DNA of 64,000 nucleotides from Candidatus Fukatsuia endosymbiont of Tuberolachnus salignus. Its GTDB lineage: Bacteria > Pseudomonadota > Gammaproteobacteria > Enterobacterales > Enterobacteriaceae. Numbering within the stretch: position 1 is the first letter of the stretch; every line of letters starts with the position of its first letter. Shown piece by piece: positions 63,101-64,000 of the stretch. Position numbers and translations under genes: made by a program. Where the stretch lies: positions 1,550,001-1,614,000 of the forward strand of contig NZ_OZ034983.1 of assembly GCF_964030845.1 (NCBI RefSeq). Reading direction: 5' to 3'. The notes under the pieces were generated by a model. The model was not told the origin of the DNA. It worked only from the letters and a program-made list of their open reading frames with translations, and made no database searches.

Positions 63101-64000
63101 GGCTCAATACGAAAGCGGCAGCAGTAAGCAGCTTGAATATAATGATAAAATTCATGTCATAAAAGATGCGATACAGCGAAGACTCCCTATCTATATGGCT
63201 AAAAATGTTACCGCTACCATCACCTCATATTCTGAACCTGTAGAAGATAATGATAATAATAAAATTATTCCGTCCGTCACCGTTGACGTGGAAGTGAGAG
63301 GTTCAGCCCCAGAAATACAGACAAAAGTCGTCACTGTCGTGATCCCTGCGGGTGATATCGAAGAAATACAGAAAGCGCTGAAATCTAACCGTGATAAAAT
63401 TGTCAAGTTCGAAGGTCACACATTGACGATGACCGAAGTTGACACCTGGAACCCACTGAATATTACGCCCATGCCCGATGGGGGAGAGAGTGACTATTCG
63501 TTACAATTGATTATGCAGCTTGAAAATGACTTGGCGTCGAGACAGGCGGCAACAGCATTAGCAAGCAAGCATGCGCGCGGAACGGTAGTATTTCAACTCG
63601 ATAAGCAGGGTGGATCCCGTAACGTTTATGGTGAGAATGAGCTAACAATACCGCCAAGAGAAGCAAAAAAACAGCTACGTGTGCAGTTTCCAATGCACGG
63701 TAATCATGGCGAGTATCAGCAATATCTTGCCGGACAAACACCCGCAGAATTGGCGAAGAATTTCGCCGTTTTCATGCGTAAATTGAGACAACAATATCCA
63801 CATCTCCCAGAGATTGACCATATCAGTTTGGTGGCCTGTGAAGCAGTGACCCCTGACAAGCGCTCTGGTCTTCTTTGGCAATTTGCCGACGAGCTTATTA
63901 AACAAGGGATAACACATAAGACCATTTCTGCCTATTCAACAAAAATCGGCGTCAGTCCGTTATCAACGGAAGAACAAACTATTTCTCCAGGCCGGAAAAT
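60168..64000 (+). CDS. Modular toxin: ADP-ribosyltransferase, YopJ acetyltransferase, C80 autoprotease (5' part)
   Basis: The frame from ATG 60168 is open to the window edge (1277 codons) and continues beyond. Residues about 130-320 match cholera-toxin-A-type ADP-ribosyltransferases: VFRGDHRTPDEL with Arg164, a TSTDYRDG motif at 198-205 for STS, and PAEVHISAL with Glu288; the second Glu of ExE would be His290. Residues about 440-690 match the YopJ family, which acetylates host kinases: GGHFAAFD (His522), GVDSSS (Asp542) and SSHGECAIFSLALAKKM (Cys583), with YopJ-like spacing. Residues about 760-1000 are unassigned, with a C58-like tail YFDPDSGYQVF. Residues about 1110-1277 match a C80 autoprotease: LENDLASRQAATALASKH, MHGNHGE (His1177) and VACE (Cys1224). 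No signal peptide is visible and the ribosome site is weak. Domains are by motif; targets are inferred. Confidence 0.8.
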   Translation, partial: MPTAHRVHTNPVSTPQKNDHWTKKVQETFSSFENGEKLALQKLKILFPLKTEKEIGDIWKSFNMSGEMRQRLVFELAGEGSIPLWAETHKTASMDVNNLHRFDHIRSITDSMIAQLQRGNKINPQHSAVFYFSPQFLADYAQISGYQTNDKGALFRTDMSGVFRGDHRTPDELTMDGKMLAFNGGHSDQHTTETTLCTSTDYRDGVDYGHTHVGEAGQFNYGYQDAESPDPSDSDSIDSQPSERLREHQTDGFVYSIDTRGLEAVPIADNLVLNPHKSVEAGGVIPAEVHISALSGTGITSDRIWLVNSLGTKAVKIDALYKHFPQQLSDLNSRTLNGEKSYIYDALFDDAALKGIAVLDISEMTRSGATQNIRDYQHPDYSRVDAGITLSSIVVPTASTSVKLPTSQAVQRSEAHSKRHSSHELINVTIDDFLDKLVNYFLKIKKSIDNHIQMGAFDALTWDKKFLTPIVALANEKKPGLDLFLCDNPDDFVKKIKTLVGSNHQNQEKTARFIVPSDNGGHFAAFDCRVTTENKISIIGVDSSSKMGAGILTMQLLKILSTKLPNASFKMMLTFLQSSHGECAIFSLALAKKMFEEQTIFQELHEKNLAGQLVSVADPSSPYLEPKDSYRYLPATMMKHFQSQRELNEYLAQNPKARDLIINNKRQTLATRLQQHRTFTSSHGPEGGVITCSNSIELERKKIILSLITELLSNPEDTSKKIQPSQAIPHLGSEEEIKEISFAFDQHKDFIEVLGDLIPDNLKGSLSKAFSRQVMLETLIRGPNGVKEFRTWLEILVDDYLVYKDLTEYLDIDRYLTPKDQYRRHHRGIIITHLGLLQSENTEMWREKFDSSGLRIANSHFTQDPADDVLNVIKRANYKNFMDQLRTLTENSYIFIDAITSDTKNYGASAITVDEEGGKKIWSYFDPDSGYQVFAHYDDFRQFMDHHFTGIDQRTLSIHFQNFRGVEGEGQSPPDDLPAQYESGSSKQLEYNDKIHVIKDAIQRRLPIYMAKNVTATITSYSEPVEDNDNNKIIPSVTVDVEVRGSAPEIQTKVVTVVIPAGDIEEIQKALKSNRDKIVKFEGHTLTMTEVDTWNPLNITPMPDGGESDYSLQLIMQLENDLASRQAATALASKHARGTVVFQLDKQGGSRNVYGENELTIPPREAKKQLRVQFPMHGNHGEYQQYLAGQTPAELAKNFAVFMRKLRQQYPHLPEIDHISLVACEAVTPDKRSGLLWQFADELIKQGITHKTISAYSTKIGVSPLSTEEQTISPGRK

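Noticed and set aside
1..64000. CRISPR arrays, rRNA and tRNA genes
   Set aside because: I looked for regularly spaced repeats and for tRNA arm patterns in intergenic regions and saw none. The tandem duplications at 50310 and 52409 are direct repeats of coding sequence, not CRISPR units.

Overview
The window looks like a chromosomal stretch of a facultative, host-associated enterobacterium. The core genes are close to Escherichia/Yersinia versions and mostly keep enterobacterial order: rlmH-mrdA-mrdB-dacA-ybeD-lipB-lipA, slyA-slyB-pdxH-tyrS, htpX-prc-proQ, tkt-epd-pgk-fbaA-mscS-yggE, mltG-tmk-holB-tatD-ptsG-hinT-ycfL-lpoB-ndh. Many neighbours are missing, intergenic regions carry insertion sequences and short dispersed repeats, and giant toxin or effector genes sit at both ends. 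This combination fits an insect symbiont of the Candidatus Regiella / Hamiltonella / Fukatsuia type. That assignment is inference; no rRNA or other marker in the window proves it.

Region 1-7.3 kb: the end of an IS256-type element abuts a 2085-codon toxin gene. The toxin has an ADP-ribosyltransferase-like region, a C80 (MARTX/TcdB-type) autoprotease with a His-Cys dyad, and a TcdA/TcdB-like hydrophobic pore region. A small putative Cys-His-Asp effector enzyme follows it. Region 7.3-15.3 kb: the cell-elongation and lipoate cluster (RlmH, PBP2, RodA, PBP5, YbeD, LipB, LipA), then YbhL. Region 15.4-19.6 kb: a mobile-element pile-up, with an IS982-type element split by an IS110-type and an ISAs1-type element, followed by a decayed IS630-type element. 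Region 19.6-23.5 kb: AT-rich, with a truncated AmiD paralogue and an orphan OppA-type binding protein.

Region 23.5-31.1 kb: SlyA, SlyB, PdxH, TyrS, a secreted Cu/Zn superoxide dismutase, an EntD-like phosphopantetheinyl transferase, an alginate-lyase-like secreted protein and a second putative cysteine-protease-like effector. Region 31.2-49.6 kb: ordinary housekeeping genes (YdjM, TcyP, AmiD, HtpX, Prc, ProQ, IF-1, RmuC, DusB, Fis, ErpA, transketolase, Epd, Pgk, FbaA, MscS, YggE). Region 49.8-59.7 kb: a lambdoid Q antiterminator remnant beside mltG, and two fresh tandem duplications (280 bp and 197 bp). The tmk-holB-tatD-ptsG-hinT-ycfL-lpoB-ndh run and a ycfJ stump follow.

Region 60.2-64 kb: the most striking gene is an open reading frame of at least 1277 codons that runs off the right edge. 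It joins a cholera-toxin-A-like ADP-ribosyltransferase domain, a YopJ-family acetyltransferase domain with an intact His-Asp-Cys triad, a third domain of unclear type, and a C80 autoprotease. The second big toxin has the same His-to-Cys spacing in its autoprotease as the toxin at the left edge. This suggests a family of modular toxins in which different cargo enzymes sit upstream of a conserved self-processing and translocation chassis.

Two families of small inverted-repeat elements (MITE-like) are scattered between 20 and 60 kb. They mark several gene-loss sites and gene starts. No rRNA, tRNA or CRISPR array was seen.
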